Positions 36,785 to 45,799 of a stretch of DNA of 64,000 nt are shown in pieces. Made by a program: the position numbers and the translations under genes. Source of the DNA: Chryseobacterium elymi (GTDB taxonomy: Bacteria; Bacteroidota; Bacteroidia; Flavobacteriales; Weeksellaceae). Each line of letters begins with the position of its first letter. Positions within the stretch are counted from its first letter, which is position 1. Where the stretch lies: positions 1-64,000 of the forward strand of contig NZ_QNUH01000010.1 in NCBI RefSeq assembly GCF_003385495.1, given 5' to 3'. The notes beneath the pieces are model-generated. The model was given only the letters and a program-made list of their open reading frames with translations. It ran no database searches and was not told the DNA's origin.

Positions 36785-36817
36785 ATTAATTAATGCAACA
36801 ATATTGCATTAATTAAT
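36785..36817. promoter_or_regulatory. Palindromic operator upstream of MerC/GTPase genes (Zur-like)
   Basis: Perfect 14-base arms (ATTAATTAATGCAA and its complement) flank CAATA. The core TGCAA-N5-TTGCA has the same spacing as two palindromes in front of the TonB receptor gene at 40752. It lies 30 bases before the MerC remnant. The operator type, and a COG0523 GTPase behind it, fit a Fur-superfamily zinc regulator. The regulator gene is not in the window. Confidence 0.7.
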
Positions 36818-36846
36818 TTTATTATTTACTTTTGCAATAGTTTACA

Positions 36847-37089
36847 ATGATAATTATGAAAAAAATCTTAGACTGCACTGGCTCTATACCCTATCTATTG
36901 CATTGCTTTTCCATTACTGATTGATTAGCTTAATCTAATAAATACTTTTCTGGAGCTCAATTGTTATCATTATTATTCTGTTGGGCTGAATTTTATCCTT
37001 CACATCCATTTTAAGTTGATTTTATCGGAGCGTTTGGATTAATCATCATCCATATCATCAATTTTAAAAATCATAAAAATTTAATTTAA
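36847..37089 (+). pseudogene. MerC-domain membrane protein remnant
   Basis: The start reads MKKILDCTGSIPYLLHC, like the first helix of MerC proteins with its Cys and HC metal-site residues, then stops at ITD. The last 70 bases restore DFIGAFGLIIIHIINFKNHK in another frame, matching the MerC end, and the natural stop is 2 bases before the GTPase ATG. The middle is degenerate. MerC-domain proteins adjoin metal-response genes in flavobacteria; an intact copy would have been a small metal transporter. Confidence 0.65.
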
Positions 37090-37091
37090 AA

Positions 37092-38296
37092 ATGCAAAAA
37101 AAAAAATTCCTGTTACCGTTCTGAGTGGCTTTTTGGGCGCCGGAAAAACTACACTTCTAAATCATATCCTTCATAATAAAGACAATTTGAGAGTAGCGGT
37201 CATTGTGAATGATATGAGCGAAATTAATATCGATGCAAAGCTGGTTAAAAACGAAAATTCACTTTCCCGAACCGAAGAAAAATTGGTAGAAATGAGCAAC
37301 GGCTGTATTTGCTGTACACTTCGTGATGACCTTTTGATAGAAGTGGAAAATCTGGCTAAAGAAAGCCGCTTCGATTATCTTCTGATCGAAGGGACCGGCA
37401 TTGCAGAACCTGTGCCAATTGCCCAGACTTTTTCCTTTGTGGATGAAGAAAGCGGCATCGATCTTTCCCGTTTTAGTTACATTGATACAATGGTGACGGT
37501 GGTCGACTGCCTCAACTTCTTCAAAGATTTTGGCTCTGATGAATTGCTTATAGACAGGGATCTTACCGACATCGAAGGCGATCACCGGACAATTGTGAAT
37601 CTTCTGACCGACCAGGTAGAATTTGCCAATGTCATCATTCTGAACAAAACTGATCTGGTAACGGATGAAACAGTGAATTTCCTGAAAGCAGCCATTAAAA
37701 AACTCAATCCGGATGCGAAATTTATCCGATCGGAATTCGGAAAGGTAAATCCCGAAGAAATCTTAAATACCGGGCTTTTCGATTTTGGTACCGCTCAGGT
37801 TTCTGCCGGATGGCAAAAGGAACTTCAGAAAGAACATCATACACCAGAAACCGAGGAATACGGCATAAGTTCTTTTGTTTTCCGACATAAAAAACCTTTC
37901 CACCCGATGCGTTTCTGGAATTATCTGAATGAAAAATATCCCAGTGGTGTTATCCGTGCCAAAGGATTGTTCTGGCTGGCCTCAAGACCCAATGACGCTC
38001 TCAACTTCTCACAGGCGGGCGGTTCTTTTAGGCTGGAAAAAGCTGGTGTGTGGTGGTGCAGTATGCCGATGAGTCAGCGTTCTATGTATTCTTCCTTTAC
38101 AGAAAATCAGGATTTTATAGAAAGTAAATGGGACAAAGACTGGGGTGACAGAATGAATGAAATGGTTTTCATAGGTCAGGATCTGGATAAAGAACAAATC
38201 ATTCTCGATCTGAATAAATGCCTTTTGGAAGATAATGAGAAATATCTACTTGACCAGAAAATCCCATTTGAAGACCCATTCCCTAAAAATATTTAA
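37092..38296 (+). CDS. COG0523/ZNG1-type metallochaperone GTPase, frameshifted at its start
   Basis: This cytosolic G3E-family GTPase delivers or manages zinc or cobalt. The Walker [17 protein letters not shown], the metal-binding CICC within [11 protein letters not shown], switch [17 protein letters not shown], and the guanine motif NKTDL are all present, followed by a CobW C-terminal domain ([20 protein letters not shown]). The ATG at 37092 runs into a stop because the following A tract has 11 bases; 12 or 9 would place the Walker A in frame. The open frame itself only begins with a TTG at 37133, inside the motif. The Zur-like palindrome upstream fits a zinc-starvation role. Confidence 0.8.
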
Positions 38297-38325
38297 AAAT
38301 GGAAAATTATCTTATACTTTTTTCA

Positions 38326-40743
38326 TTATAACCTTTCCTGTTCTTCCGTTTTTGAACTTGAAGATTTAGCAAGTTCTTTACCTATATGATATTTTAGCGT
38401 TATTCCGAAGTTTTGACCATATGGTCTGTCGTTGTAGTGATAATCTACGATATTGGACTGGGAAACTCCTTTATAACGATTGCTGTTGAAAATATCATTA
38501 GCGCTAAACGTAACATCTAACTTTTTATGAAAAAAAGCTTTTGAAATCCCAATATCGATAAATCCTGTTGGTGCTGTTTTATAAATTCCGCGGGGCTCGG
38601 ATGAGTAATAAGTCATCTGCAGATTAGCGGAAATACCTGCAGGAAGCTGGAAATTATTCTGAAGGGAACCGTTTATTCCATATAAATTAAATAACTTATC
38701 ACCATCAATCATTGAAATTGGGTACGATGTATGGTTGAGATCAATGAAAAACTGAGTGTTCCAGAATGAAGTCAATTTAACAGGAGCGGAAAATGTAAGG
38801 TCAAAGCGTCTATAATCCCCAAAGTTATCGCTTCTACTCATAATACTCTGCATATCATCTATTACAAGCCTTCGGTTGATGTAATTCTTACTTTGGTTAT
38901 AGGCTAATGAGAAAATATATTTCTTTTTAAAACTGTAGTTGACCTGATACACCCAAGCTATTTCCGGTACGAGATGAGGATTACCTGTGAAATAAAAATA
39001 CGGATCTACAAACCACTTTACTGGGTTCAGGTCAGCATACGCTGGACGGTTGATCCTCCGGCTTAACGAAACATTCATCTTGTGATTATCCCCCATCTTC
39101 TGCTCTACTGATAATGATGGAAACAATTTTGTATAATGTAATTTGTAATTCGGTATATTCTGTAAAAATTCACCATTGGCTTCTGTATATTCCACACGCA
39201 CTCCAATGATAACAGACGTTGTCTCAAAGTCCTTATTTGCCGTCACATAAGCTGCTCCAATTTTTTCTGAATAACTAAAATTATTACTCATACCAGGATC
39301 TATCTCCCAGGTTCCTTCCGTGAAATTAGTATAAACAAACTTATTATCATTATTCACTTCTGCCCATTTTAGTCCAGCTTTCAACTTAAAATTCGTGAAA
39401 GGAAGTTCAGTATCTGTTTTGAACGATTTTATCTTAATCGTTCCTGGCTGATGAGAACGTAATTGGGTATCCACGTTATTTTCCGTTAATTTAAAGGATG
39501 AAATCATTAGTCCATCCGAAAAATTCCGGTAGATGGTATAATTAGCATCAGCTGTTATTTTTTTTCCTGAGGAATCAATATCATAGCGGTACGTTAAGGC
39601 TACAGAATCATAATGATATGGCTCTTTAACAGTATTTGATGAAAAAAGATATGCATTTTCTGCGCCGGGTTTTGAGAATGAAACTTCCGATAACCTAATA
39701 CTTTTAAAGTCATCATAATATCCATGATAATCCACAGCCAGATTATGTTTTGGCAGAAACTGCCAAACAGCACCAGCTTTCCAGGTATAATAATTAACTT
39801 TAAACGTTTTTTCATTTTCCCTTGTAAGCTCCTGAACCGAACCATCAATATTGATGGTGTTACCATTGCTGCCTCTGGAAAAACTATGAGGTGTATTATA
39901 ATCAAGAGAACCGTAAAAAAGCAATTTTTCGGACTTAAATGCAGCATTGATATTTTCATTAAATTTCCAGAATCTGGATTTTGAGACAGAACTGCGCAGA
40001 TCAAGAGAAAATTCTTTTTTCTTGGATTTCTTTAATTTGAAATTGACAATACCGGCATTCCCGGCAGCATCAAATTCTGCACCTGGCGTCGTATTGATTT
40101 CTATTTTATCAATATCTTCGGCACTGAGACCTTTAAGATAATTACTCAATTGGGGACCAGACAGATAAGTCATCCGCCCATCAATCATGATATTAACGCC
40201 GACACCTCCTCTGAATAATATTTCATCATTTTGTCCAATGCCTATTCCCGGTATTTTCTTTAGTAATTCAAATCCATTAAGTCCGCTTGCTAATCCGGAA
40301 TCGGCGACATTAAATATCAATTGTCCTTTATCAGTTTGAATATTTGGTTTCCTAATGTTAATATGAACTGCTTGAATTGAAGTTACGCCACTGTTCAGAT
40401 TGATATCCTTAACAAGAACAGGGGTTTGGGCATCAACTCGTATTGTGTCACTGCGATAGGATCTATAACCTTTTGCGACAACATTAATCAGATAGCTCCC
40501 CGGTATGTTAATAAATTGATATTGGCCTGAAGAGTCACTTATCTTCCATTCGGAAATATGGTATTCAAGATTCCGGATTTCAACCTGAGCATCCTTAACC
40601 GGTTCATCTTCTTCGGTAAGAATACGTCCTGATATTGTATATTGAGCTTCAACAAAATTAATGCTTATCAAGAAGATAAACACAAATTTCAGATTTAATT
40701 GGTTTCCTAACTTTCTTCCAGATTTAAAAAGCAAAAACTTCAT
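38326..40743 (-). CDS. TonB-dependent outer-membrane receptor (outer membrane beta-barrel family)
   Basis: This protein of about 805 residues has signal LKFVFIFLISINFVEAQ, a carboxypeptidase-like beta-sandwich (YTISGRILTEEDEPVKDAQV), a plug (GLNGFELLKKIPGIGI, GGVGVNIMIDGRMTYLSG) and a long barrel. The start is set at 40743 or 40752, since two palindromic operators lie at 40793-40846 and would fall inside the longest frame. Sharing these with the GTPase locus suggests uptake of zinc or a zinc chelate. It converges on the GTPase gene. Confidence 0.88.
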   Translation of the reverse strand: MKFLLFKSGRKLGNQLNLKFVFIFLISINFVEAQYTISGRILTEEDEPVKDAQVEIRNLEYHISEWKISDSSGQYQFINIPGSYLINVVAKGYRSYRSDTIRVDAQTPVLVKDINLNSGVTSIQAVHINIRKPNIQTDKGQLIFNVADSGLASGLNGFELLKKIPGIGIGQNDEILFRGGVGVNIMIDGRMTYLSGPQLSNYLKGLSAEDIDKIEINTTPGAEFDAAGNAGIVNFKLKKSKKKEFSLDLRSSVSKSRFWKFNENINAAFKSEKLLFYGSLDYNTPHSFSRGSNGNTINIDGSVQELTRENEKTFKVNYYTWKAGAVWQFLPKHNLAVDYHGYYDDFKSIRLSEVSFSKPGAENAYLFSSNTVKEPYHYDSVALTYRYDIDSSGKKITADANYTIYRNFSDGLMISSFKLTENNVDTQLRSHQPGTIKIKSFKTDTELPFTNFKLKAGLKWAEVNNDNKFVYTNFTEGTWEIDPGMSNNFSYSEKIGAAYVTANKDFETTSVIIGVRVEYTEANGEFLQNIPNYKLHYTKLFPSLSVEQKMGDNHKMNVSLSRRINRPAYADLNPVKWFVDPYFYFTGNPHLVPEIAWVYQVNYSFKKKYIFSLAYNQSKNYINRRLVIDDMQSIMSRSDNFGDYRRFDLTFSAPVKLTSFWNTQFFIDLNHTSYPISMIDGDKLFNLYGINGSLQNNFQLPAGISANLQMTYYSSEPRGIYKTAPTGFIDIGISKAFFHKKLDVTFSANDIFNSNRYKGVSQSNIVDYHYNDRPYGQNFGITLKYHIGKELAKSSSSKTEEQERL

Positions 40744-40792
40744 AACATACATAATTAAGATCTGATGGGCTGGAAATTTTACAAAAAAATAA

Positions 40793-40807
40793 TGCAACTT
40801 GGTTGCA
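40793..40807. promoter_or_regulatory. Zur-like palindrome 1 upstream of the TonB receptor
   Basis: TGCAA-CTTGG-TTGCA, 41 bases before the receptor ATG. It has the same half-sites and 5-base spacing as the site at 36794-36808. Confidence 0.7.
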
Positions 40808-40831
40808 AATGTATATATAAATTTCAAGTAC

Positions 40832-40846
40832 CGCAACTTTGTTGCG
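40832..40846. promoter_or_regulatory. Zur-like palindrome 2 upstream of the TonB receptor
   Basis: CGCAA-CTTTG-TTGCG, 39 bases upstream of the neighbouring palindrome, with the same geometry. Two sites roughly four helical turns apart are typical of Fur-superfamily repression. Confidence 0.65.
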
Positions 40847-40942
40847 ATTAAATAATGAAACAAGTTAGGAATACAAGAGTAAAATAAGAAGATTTTATGT
40901 ATGGCCCTGAAATGGTTCAATACTTCTCCGGTTCCGGATATT

Positions 40943-40980
40943 AAAAACCTCTGAAATCATTTGACTATCAGAGGTTTTTT
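40943..40980 (-). terminator. Repeated terminator-like hairpin, copy 2
   Basis: AAAAACCTCTGA and TCAGAGGTTTTTT pair around ATC...ACTA. It lies 31 bases past the stop of the minus-strand gene at 41011 and has tracts for both directions. It is nearly identical to the copy at 36405. Confidence 0.75.
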
Positions 40981-41010
40981 TAAGTTTAAAATAATAGATT
41001 CTTCCTGCAA

Positions 41011-42267
41011 TTACCATTTTATTTTCGGCAGTACTTTTTTTATTTCCTTCCCTATATTATTTCCTGCTTTTCCCAGCTCGTTTCCAAGATTAGTAAAGAC
41101 CTTTACCGCTTCATGGTTTTTACCCGGTCCATACTGAATGTCGTGAATTGTATTATTCCATGTTTTCACAATGTCATTGTTAGGGCCGAACTGATTCTGT
41201 AGCTCGAAACCAATTTTATTCAAACCTTTTATAATGTCATTGTTTTTACCAAAACAACCGGAATCTCCGCCTACTCCATTGGTAAGACATTTATCCAACT
41301 CTCTTGACATCAGCTGCCCACCGGCACAGCCGGCAAAAACATAAGGCTGTCCACCTGACGTTACAGCACACTGAACAACAATCTGAGCTTCTGTATTCAT
41401 ATTAAGCTTACTTGCTCCATAGCACATGGCTGTATTCATAAAGTTTACCTGTCCAAAACTGCCCTGCTGCTGCACACAGGAAAGAAGCTTTTGAAGTTCA
41501 GGATCAGAGGATTCACCTGCCAGACATAACGGATATTTACTATAATCATTTCCATACTGCTTATAACATTTCAACAGAGATGCAGATATTCTTCTTTCAT
41601 TTGTGCCTCCCATAGTACCAACAAGACATAAAGCCTGCTCTTCCGGTGATGAAGCATTTTTAACACAGCGGTAAATTTCATTCTCTTTTTTTCCGGCCAT
41701 ATTCTCAATCATGCAGTCGCCAAATTTTTGTTTGTCCAGTACACCATTAAAACCAACTGACCGGTCGTAACAGTTTTTAGCGTTCTGCTCATTTGTGATC
41801 ATCAGATTACCATACGGATTGTCAACGTCTACAATCTGATCCGGTAAAGGCTGGAAACCGTTCGCTGTCTGAATACCAACATTAGGATTGTATATCGGCG
41901 GAACATACTTAATCATAGGATTTGGTGGCGGCTGAATGTCTGAATAACCAATGATCCTGGCTCCCTTAATATAATCAATCTCAATAACATTCCTGTTGTA
42001 GTCAAGAAAAAAAGCTTTTTGGTACGGATTGGCAGCCGGCAATCTTAAATACATCATTCCGGATGGATCATGATACGCAAGGCCTTTATTCATGGGATTC
42101 CCATCTTGTACCATCATTCCGTCATTATACAAAACAAAGCTTTGCTGATGTGCCTGGTCATAAATACGGCCAACAGGAGCCGGAAGTTGCGAATAGAGAC
42201 TGGTAAACATAATGAGCAGGAAAAAGCTCACAACAGTCTTTAACTTTTTTAAATGTAGTGTTTTCAT
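41011..42267 (-). CDS. Secreted cysteine-repeat protein of unknown function
   Basis: This protein of about 418 residues has signal peptide TVVSFFLLIMFTSLYSQ; the ATG at 42267 is chosen because it starts that signal. A proline-rich stretch (PPPNPMIKYVPPIYNPN) separates a short N-terminal part from a region with about twelve cysteines spaced 15-30 residues apart, each in a similar setting (NCYDRS, DCMIEN, RCVKNA, LCLVGT, KCYKQY, LCLAGE, SCVQQQ, MCYGAS, QCAVTS, GCAGGQ). The tail repeats NDIIKGLN and NDIVKTWN. I do not recognise a family. The repeats may form paired disulfides. Confidence 0.8.
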   Translation of the reverse strand: MKTLHLKKLKTVVSFFLLIMFTSLYSQLPAPVGRIYDQAHQQSFVLYNDGMMVQDGNPMNKGLAYHDPSGMMYLRLPAANPYQKAFFLDYNRNVIEIDYIKGARIIGYSDIQPPPNPMIKYVPPIYNPNVGIQTANGFQPLPDQIVDVDNPYGNLMITNEQNAKNCYDRSVGFNGVLDKQKFGDCMIENMAGKKENEIYRCVKNASSPEEQALCLVGTMGGTNERRISASLLKCYKQYGNDYSKYPLCLAGESSDPELQKLLSCVQQQGSFGQVNFMNTAMCYGASKLNMNTEAQIVVQCAVTSGGQPYVFAGCAGGQLMSRELDKCLTNGVGGDSGCFGKNNDIIKGLNKIGFELQNQFGPNNDIVKTWNNTIHDIQYGPGKNHEAVKVFTNLGNELGKAGNNIGKEIKKVLPKIKW

Positions 42268-42735
42268 GATAATTTTGTTTTTATTAGCAGTAATCATTAC
42301 AAATCCAATTTGTACAGTAGAGTTCCGGCATAAATGCCGTTCGTACACTATTTTATCGCTTATTATTTTATAGTAAAACTGGTCATAAAAACAAAACAAG
42401 TCAATTACACTTTTGGGTAATATTTTTTATAATTAAGATTAAAATAATTAAAAAATTCCTATCCTCAAAAGTTTTCCAAGGATAGGATTCACACCTCAAT
42501 ATTAAAAATTACCTCAGACAATAAACAGACCCGCAATCGCCTGAGCTTCACTTCCCGTTAAAATTTCATCATAAGCCACAGATCCTGCAGCTGCTCCAAA
42601 ATCAGTACTGGTATTGAACCCTGCCTGATTCACTTTAGAGGATGAAGATCAAAAAGATATTCCCAAGAATTGGAAATCTCCATCCAGTAGTCTTGCTCAT
42701 TTTTGGTCAGAATGAATATGCAGACTCTATTCATT
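42268..42735. other. Intergenic region with terminator and an unassigned C-terminal fragment
   Basis: On the minus strand a perfect 9-bp hairpin (TCCTATCCT / AGGATAGGA, 42457-42487) with a T tract ends a transcript. Just upstream of it a frame ending at 42514 reads VNQAGFNTSTDFGAAAGSVA, then YDEILTGSEAQAIAGLFIV. It looks like the tail of a lost protein downstream of the terpene synthase. No start can be assigned. Confidence 0.4.
42451..42488 (-). terminator. Terminator downstream of the terpene synthase region
   Basis: A perfect 9-bp stem around a 13-base loop is followed on the minus strand by ATTTTTTAA. Confidence 0.8.
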
Positions 42736-43731
42736 CTACTCGGGCACATTGGAAGATGCAATTCCATATTCCGGCTTTGGAAATGCTCCAGGCACTGTAT
42801 AGCGCGAAGAAGTTCCTTTATAATACCATGCACCTAACCCTGTAATCATTAGAATCATATAATAAATGTACTTCTCCACATCTTTTTGATATATGCCAAA
42901 GTCTGGGAGATTAGCTTCCATATCCTGTAACTCTTTAACATATTCATCATGTATCCGTATTGTTTCTACACATGCCTCTTCCAGGGAAATTTTGTACTGA
43001 TGTTGTATTACCAAGACAATGTTTAATATTTCAGTTTCTACTGCAAGTTCTTTTTGTAAAGAAGCAAGATCATTTTGAATAGCAATAATCCTGCACATCA
43101 ACATTTTTATACGTTGAATAGCCGGATGCTCTGCAATATATCCTGGCATTATAAAATCAATAGTTAATTCTACCGGTTCACCAAATGTATACATAGATAT
43201 GGAGTATTCACGGATAAGCAGAAGATTATTAAGAGTAGGCATTTTACCTGACAGCTTATATGGTGTTTCTTCCATAAGACCATATGTGGTATAGCGGTAG
43301 AAAGCCTGTGTCCAACGATCAAACCATTCATTATTAGCATAGGGGCGAAATTCATCCCTGCAATAGGCTACCTGCCTTATTAATCCTATATCATCGGGCT
43401 TGAGCGAAGCTCCCAACATCACTTCCATAATGCGATCTCTAATGACTGCCAGTTCATCAACTGGACATAATTCATAATAATCATCATACAAAGTCAGCCA
43501 GATCATAAATCGACATATGGGACGTATCTTTTCTATTGTGTCTGCACCGGGAAACATATAAGATGTTGCCTGTGCTAGACCATGCTTTTTGTATTTCTCT
43601 CTTGTTGCTTCAGACATGAATGTAAAGTCTGTGTCGTACCAATCAATTTCATCCTGTGTAAAGGACTCTACAAAGGGGCCTACTAAATAGGGCCATGGGT
43701 AACTGGGAATTGGAACATTAATTGTTTTCAT
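42736..43731 (-). CDS. Class I terpene synthase
   Basis: This 331-residue cytosolic cyclase ionises a prenyl diphosphate through a Mg2+ cluster. The aspartate-rich motif DDYYE is at residues 83-87 within IWLTLYDDYYE. The NSE triad N220-D221, S224, K227-E228 lies in IAIQNDLASLQKE, and an RY pair (SSRYTVPG) is near the C-terminus. Length is right for a single alpha-domain bacterial sesqui- or diterpene synthase. No prenyltransferase, P450 or other tailoring gene is adjacent. The product cannot be predicted. Confidence 0.9.
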   Translation of the reverse strand: MKTINVPIPSYPWPYLVGPFVESFTQDEIDWYDTDFTFMSEATREKYKKHGLAQATSYMFPGADTIEKIRPICRFMIWLTLYDDYYELCPVDELAVIRDRIMEVMLGASLKPDDIGLIRQVAYCRDEFRPYANNEWFDRWTQAFYRYTTYGLMEETPYKLSGKMPTLNNLLLIREYSISMYTFGEPVELTIDFIMPGYIAEHPAIQRIKMLMCRIIAIQNDLASLQKELAVETEILNIVLVIQHQYKISLEEACVETIRIHDEYVKELQDMEANLPDFGIYQKDVEKYIYYMILMITGLGAWYYKGTSSRYTVPGAFPKPEYGIASSNVPE

Positions 43732-44273
43732 AGTATTTTAAATTGTAGTGTTAAAAAAAATGAATATAGAAGGGAAATTTCATAAGACTCCTATCGGCAA
43801 ATTTCCATTCTAGCTGTAAATTTGAATATTTTAGATAAAGTATTTTAATAAGATTTGTATTGACTTAACTTTTCTTTCAATTCTCTGGTTTCCGGAAATT
43901 CCATAGCATTGCAACGAGAAACCATTGAGCAGAAATATGTGCTGTTTTGGTTTTTTTATACTTTTTGCGGAGTTCGGGGTTTTGCTTATAAAGCCATAGA
44001 TATTCTCTATCCATTCTTTTTCGGTAATCTTCTGGAGCTGTTTGGCATGAGGGTTTTCAAAGTTGGAAAAGGATACTTAAATTGATCATTGAGCAACTCA
44101 AATGAGTTAAAATTTTCATTGTCCATGATTTCATAGTCTTAGTGTTTTTTGATATACTAAAATTAAAAATTTATTTAATATAACATAATTTTATTTCATA
44201 TAATTGTGTTTTTAACGAATAAAAATTAAAGAGAATTAACAGCATAAAAATATAAATCATCCAGGATGTTTTT
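43732..44273. other. Intergenic region with a possible decayed minus-strand frame
   Basis: Between about 43880 and 44120 the minus strand reads coding-like scraps (ITEKEWIENIYGFISKTP, then KPKQHIFLLNGFSLQC) broken by stops. I cannot identify them. The remainder is AT-rich and probably contains the terpene synthase promoter. Confidence 0.35.
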
Positions 44274-44748
44274 GTGAAGATCTGGAATGTTGTCCATCAG
44301 TACGATTCTTCAAAAGGAAGATTTTATACATGGATGATTAATATTGCAAGAAACACGGCTATAGATTATTTAAAATCGAAAGGTTTTCAGAATGAACTTA
44401 AAAACCAGCCGTTTCCTGATTTTGTATATAACTCCGCAGAACTTTCAACGACTAATAATTCATCTGATTTTATTGGATTTAATAATGTACTGAAAGGTCT
44501 GGAGGTTGATAAACAGGAACTTATCGACTTAGCATATTACCAGGGCTATACGCAGAACGAAATATCGGAAAAGCTGAAAATACCTCTTGGAACGGTGAAA
44601 ATCAAAAATGCGAATGCATTGAAGAAAAAGACAGCAAACAGCTCTTGCCCATATTCCGAAAGCACAGGCCTTCGCTATAACGCTTGAAAAGAAGGGCGGC
44701 AGTGCAGTCCCTACCATGGAAAATATGTATGTAATGGGCGAAATCTAA
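44274..44748 (+). pseudogene. ECF sigma factor fused by deletion to the tail of its anti-sigma factor
   Basis: The first part lacks sigma region 2.1 but keeps KIWNVVHQYDSSKGRFYTWM, INIARNTAIDYLKSK and region 4 (VDKQELIDLAYYQGYTQNEI, KLKIPLGTVK). The end is then disrupted and the sequence jumps to LAHIPKAQAFAITLEKKGGS and AVPTMENMYVMGEI. The latter is the C-terminus of RskA-type anti-sigma factors, in another frame, ending 44748. About 250 codons that should lie between are missing. Neither product is functional. Confidence 0.75.
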
Positions 44749-44780
44749 GACCTGTATTAATATTTGAATAAATACAGAAG

Positions 44781-45728
44781 TTAATTATCCTGCCTTCTGT
44801 CGATCTTCAGCTCTCTTTCTACTTCATCTATGTTCGGTAAAGGAAGATCGTAGCTTTCTTCAATATATTTTAGAACTTCCTCTTCTGTTTTTTCATTGAT
44901 CTTCCTGATAAAAAGGTGATTGGTAGCTTTCAGGAAAAGAATAAGCTCATCTGGTGTCTGTTTCTTACCAAATATCGGCTTTTCGATGACGGCTCTCTTA
45001 TCATCATTTACAATAAGATCATTAAAAGAAGTATTCATAAGTACAGTCTGGAAAAATGATTCTGCAGGGAGAAATGTATGGAGGTAATAATCCTCAAAAT
45101 TCATCACCCTTTTATTGTTAGTGAGAAAAGCGCAGGTATCCCTGGTGAAAATCATCCACTTTCCTCCTATATAAGGTGTAACGCCTTTCATAAACTCTCT
45201 TTTATACATAAGAGACGAGATCTTATAAGATAGTTCCGTGAAATGATTCTGTATTCTCTTAAGGGTATCCGGACGATAAAACTTCTGATCATAATAGAAA
45301 AGATAATTCCTTCCATTGTTGGCTGTAAGAAATTTCCTGATGATATTCTGTGATTTCAAAGGGTAATCTTCACCACTTAGATTAACAAAATAATCCCATT
45401 CCTGGCTGACATTAAGAAGAAATTCCATGGCATCAAGCTCAACCTGGATCATACTGAATCCTCCGGAAACAATATTAATGCTTTCCAGAATATAGACGTT
45501 GGGAAACTTGACGAAATACATCTGAATCTCATCAGTGAACTCTTCTTTAGCTTTCCGGTCGATATGAATAAGGTAAAACTGATCTCTCGTATAGATCTTC
45601 TGAAACATCGCTTTGAATACTTCGGGCTTATGATGAACCATAATGAAGTACGCAATTCTTACGTGCTGACTTGAGTTAGACTCTAAGGTTTGAGGCTGGG
45701 GGCTGGTTGTAGGAACGGAAATCTGCAT
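44781..45728 (-). CDS. Core-2/I-branching-type glycosyltransferase (GT14 family)
   Basis: This protein of about 315 residues reads RIAYFIMVHHKPEVFKAMFQ, YLIHIDRKAKEEF, SGGFSMIQVELDAMEFLL, DYFVNLSGEDYPLKS and GGKWMIFTRDTCAFL. This is the order of motifs in GT14 beta-1,6-N-acetylglucosaminyltransferase-like enzymes. There is no membrane anchor or signal peptide. It probably adds a sugar during cell-surface glycan synthesis; donor and acceptor are unknown. The ATG at 45728 (MQISVPTT) is preferred to one seven codons upstream. Confidence 0.85.
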   Translation of the reverse strand: MQISVPTTSPQPQTLESNSSQHVRIAYFIMVHHKPEVFKAMFQKIYTRDQFYLIHIDRKAKEEFTDEIQMYFVKFPNVYILESINIVSGGFSMIQVELDAMEFLLNVSQEWDYFVNLSGEDYPLKSQNIIRKFLTANNGRNYLFYYDQKFYRPDTLKRIQNHFTELSYKISSLMYKREFMKGVTPYIGGKWMIFTRDTCAFLTNNKRVMNFEDYYLHTFLPAESFFQTVLMNTSFNDLIVNDDKRAVIEKPIFGKKQTPDELILFLKATNHLFIRKINEKTEEEVLKYIEESYDLPLPNIDEVERELKIDRRQDN

Positions 45729-45799
45729 AAGTACGGATTTAAAAATCATCCGCTGGTTGCAAACAATTCAGTTAACGTGCGAAAGCTACGAATAAATTT

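Noticed and set aside
42630..42833. Small minus-strand frame overlapping the terpene synthase 3' end (NEQDYWMEISNSWEYLFDLH)
   Set aside because: It overlaps the synthase in another frame and has no recognisable start or family. It may be a scrap of the lost downstream gene.
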